Origin: DATMNR01 sp963702765
GTDB lineage: Bacteria; Chloroflexota; Ktedonobacteria; Ktedonobacterales; Ktedonobacteraceae
Reading direction: 5' to 3'
Assembly: GCA_963702765.1 (NCBI GenBank)
Contig: CAVPEB010000043.1
Span: 1 to 64,000, forward strand
DNA: 64,000 nt
Shown here: positions 62,624 through 64,000 of the stretch, piece after piece
Position numbering within the stretch: the first letter of the stretch is position 1
Layout of the letters: every line of letters starts with the position of its first letter
Translations under genes and position numbers: made by a program
The notes under the pieces: model-generated
What the model was told of the DNA's origin: nothing
Database searches by the model: none
What the model saw: the letters and a program-made list of their open reading frames with translations, nothing else

Positions 62624-63516
62624 TTTTCCTTTTCGGGGGGAGGAAGTTTGAATGGTGGAGGTGTTTTGCCATGGCGTTTCTCGGCTTCGGCTCTCAGGCT
62701 TTTCACGGCTTCAAATGGAACATATCGACCACCTAGAGGTGTTGGATGGATACCCGGGCCATGAAAATCGGTTCCGCCGGTGGGGATCAGGTGATATTCG
62801 TGAGCAAGCGCTAGCAGTTCACGCTCGTCCTCAGGTGTATAAGGCCCGTAATATGTTTCTAACCCTACCATGCCAGCCTGACATAATTCTGGCAGCCAGT
62901 CGCGGAGTTCATCCAGGCCGGGCAGTGTGATAGGGTGAGCTATCACAGGTAAGCCATTTGCACTGGCAATAAGGCGCACTGCATCAACCGGAGTGAGTTT
63001 GTAACGTGGGACATAAGCATAGCAATCTGAACCAATATATTTATCAAACGCCTCCCCAATAGTTTGCACATACCCCGCTTCCATAAGCGCCTCGGCAACG
63101 TGTGGGCGGCCTACTGAGCCTTGAGCAATTTCACGCACGCGCTCCCAGGTTATGTGTACACCATGCTCATTTAGTAGCTCGACCATACGTTGCCCTCGCC
63201 TCACACGGGCGTCACGCAGTACTTTCAATATTGCTTGAAATTCGGGGCGCCAGAATTCAAGGTAGTAGCCAAGCACGTGTACTTCTCCACCGCCGACATC
63301 TGTGTTAATTTCAATACCTGGGATGAGGTCCATATCTAATGTTTGTGCTGTTTGTATTGCTTCTTCAAGTCCATCGGTAGTGTCGTGGTCTGTCAAGGCC
63401 AGGATTGTTATTCCTACTTCTTTTGCTTTGTGTAGTAGTTCGGTTGGTGAGTAGATACCATCGGATGCTGTTGAGTGTGTGTGCAGGTCGATATAGTTGG
63501 TCATGTGTAAATTCAC
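62620..63516 (-). CDS. PHP-domain phosphoesterase
   Basis: A 298-residue PHP (polymerase and histidinol phosphatase) family enzyme like TrpH/YciV, which hydrolyses 3',5'-bisphosphonucleotides or the ends of short RNAs. Metal-binding motifs: DLHTHSTASDG (residues about 10-20), ALTDHDTTDGLEEA (about 38-51), GIEINTDVGGGEVHVLGYY (about 66-84), VIAHPITLPG (His), and GTDFHGP near the C terminus. The start is GTG 63516 or ATG 63504. The final 25 residues are basic and proline-rich (RHGKTPPPFKLPPPEKEK). Confidence 0.9.
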   Translation of the reverse strand: MNLHMTNYIDLHTHSTASDGIYSPTELLHKAKEVGITILALTDHDTTDGLEEAIQTAQTLDMDLIPGIEINTDVGGGEVHVLGYYLEFWRPEFQAILKVLRDARVRRGQRMVELLNEHGVHITWERVREIAQGSVGRPHVAEALMEAGYVQTIGEAFDKYIGSDCYAYVPRYKLTPVDAVRLIASANGLPVIAHPITLPGLDELRDWLPELCQAGMVGLETYYGPYTPEDERELLALAHEYHLIPTGGTDFHGPGIHPTPLGGRYVPFEAVKSLRAEAEKRHGKTPPPFKLPPPEKEK

Positions 63517-63540
63517 AAGGACTTTCTCTGTTTACTAAGA

Positions 63541-63625
63541 CTTGCAGCCTGCGGCTGCAAGAGAATAAAAAAGATTTTTCGGGGACACCCCGAACCCCGG
63601 CAAAGGACTTCGTCCTCTGCACTCC
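63541..63625. repeat. Two-hairpin GGGGACACCCC repeat, copy 2
   Basis: A hairpin CTTGCAGCC-TGC-GGCTGCAAG (63541-63561), then CGGGGACACCCCGAACCCCGG and a small hairpin AGGACTTCGTCCT. The order hairpin, GGGGACACCCC core, hairpin matches the copy at 34471-34560, although stem sequences differ. Confidence 0.65.
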
Positions 63626-63669
63626 TGTTCCGTCTGTTCAGGCGTCAACTAAGAAAAGTTGATCGACAT

Positions 63670-63823
63670 CCGTAGGGGCGAGGGTGGATGACGTGGGGTT
63701 AGGTGGGCCTTTATGGTCGCCCGCTGTGGGTCGCCAGAAGCCTTTGGCACACCGATGAATGGCCATATCCCCAACCCCGGGCGACCATAAAGGCCTACCA
63801 CCCAACCACCCTCGCCCCTACGG
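63670..63823. repeat. 154-bp inverted-repeat element (MITE-like)
   Basis: CCGTAGGGGCGAGGGTGG (63670-63687) is exactly inverted at 63806-63823. Inside, GGTGGGCCTTTATGGTCGCC (from 63702) is nearly inverted at 63779-63799. The centre (GGCACACCGATGAATGGCCATATCC) is not repeated. No coding capacity. It has the structure of a miniature inverted-repeat transposable element. Confidence 0.75.
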
Positions 63824-63930
63824 AATCCTCGATTGATGTCTTGTATGATTCGTTATTGCATCCAATAGATACACGACACTGCATCCATGCAGAGGACTAT
63901 GTCCTTTGCCTGAGTGCGAATACTAGTCGA

Positions 63931-64000
63931 TTATCTTGCATAGTCGATTGAGCGGGTCTCGCGAACAACGCAAACTTTGATTTGTCCAGGGTAATCGAGA
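63931..64000 (-). CDS. rny: Ribonuclease Y, 3' end (partial)
   Basis: Minus-strand frame entering from the window edge: LDYPGQIKVCVVRETRSIDYAR then TAA at 63931-63933. This matches the C terminus of ribonuclease Y (usual ELEYPGQIKVTVIRETRAVxYAK), the membrane-anchored endonuclease with KH and HD domains that starts mRNA decay. Only 22 residues are visible, so identification rests on this strongly conserved tail. The 107 bases downstream, next to the inverted-repeat element, hold no gene. Confidence 0.85.
   Translation of the reverse strand, partial: LDYPGQIKVCVVRETRSIDYAR

Overview
The window looks like a chromosomal piece of a Chloroflexota bacterium, most likely class Ktedonobacteria. This is inferred from moderate GC, many unrelated TnpB-type elements, several P450s, a Ser/Thr kinase with a long Ala/Thr (ATATAV-like) linker, chemoreceptor-type signalling without nearby motility genes, and frequent long palindromes. 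It mixes housekeeping genes (rpmI-rplT-rRNA methyltransferase, leuA, accC, the 3' end of rny) with accessory catabolic, transport and mobile DNA.

Layout. 0.2-5.5 kb (+): a tight operon of PfkB sugar kinase, class II aldolase, E1 alpha and beta of a 2-oxoacid/acetoin-type dehydrogenase, a short lipoyl protein lacking the E2 catalytic domain, and a D-lyxose isomerase; together these suggest an uncommon sugar pathway. 5.6-10.6 kb (-): a xanthine-dehydrogenase-type molybdenum subunit, an IMPDH/GMP-reductase-family enzyme and a phospholipase-C-like phosphoesterase. 10.9-13.5 kb: a homocysteine S-methyltransferase gene split by a 1.76 kb TnpB element. 13.7-18.6 kb (-): small genes, several of unknown function. 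18.9-22.3 kb (-): a WYL regulator and phosphoketolase, both frameshifted, then a truncated TnpB. 23.4-26 kb (+): dodecin and leuA with a probable attenuator leader. 27-37 kb: a kinase with a DnaJ_C-like domain, an alpha/beta hydrolase, three P450s, a close relative of aminoglycoside 4'-nucleotidyltransferase and a frameshifted metalloprotease-like protein. 37.2-39.5 kb: TnpB and TnpA genes. 39.6-43.5 kb: a large unknown membrane protein, Bcp peroxiredoxin and an HpaI-type aldolase. 43.8-46.6 kb: rpmI, rplT, a TnpB insertion and a SpoU methyltransferase. 47-50 kb: a broken chemoreceptor-like gene. 50-58 kb (-): a branched-chain amino-acid type (Liv) ABC system with two substrate-binding proteins and two LivM permeases. 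59-64 kb: accC, a further TnpB, a PHP phosphoesterase, repeats and the end of rny.

A pattern running through the window is that at least nine genes are broken by what look like single-base indels, often in short homopolymers, while the reading frame on both sides stays well conserved. That points to residual sequencing or assembly errors at least as much as to gene decay, so 'pseudogene' calls here should be read as 'frame broken in this sequence'. All identifications rest on reading the translated sequence and recalled family motifs; no database search was run.
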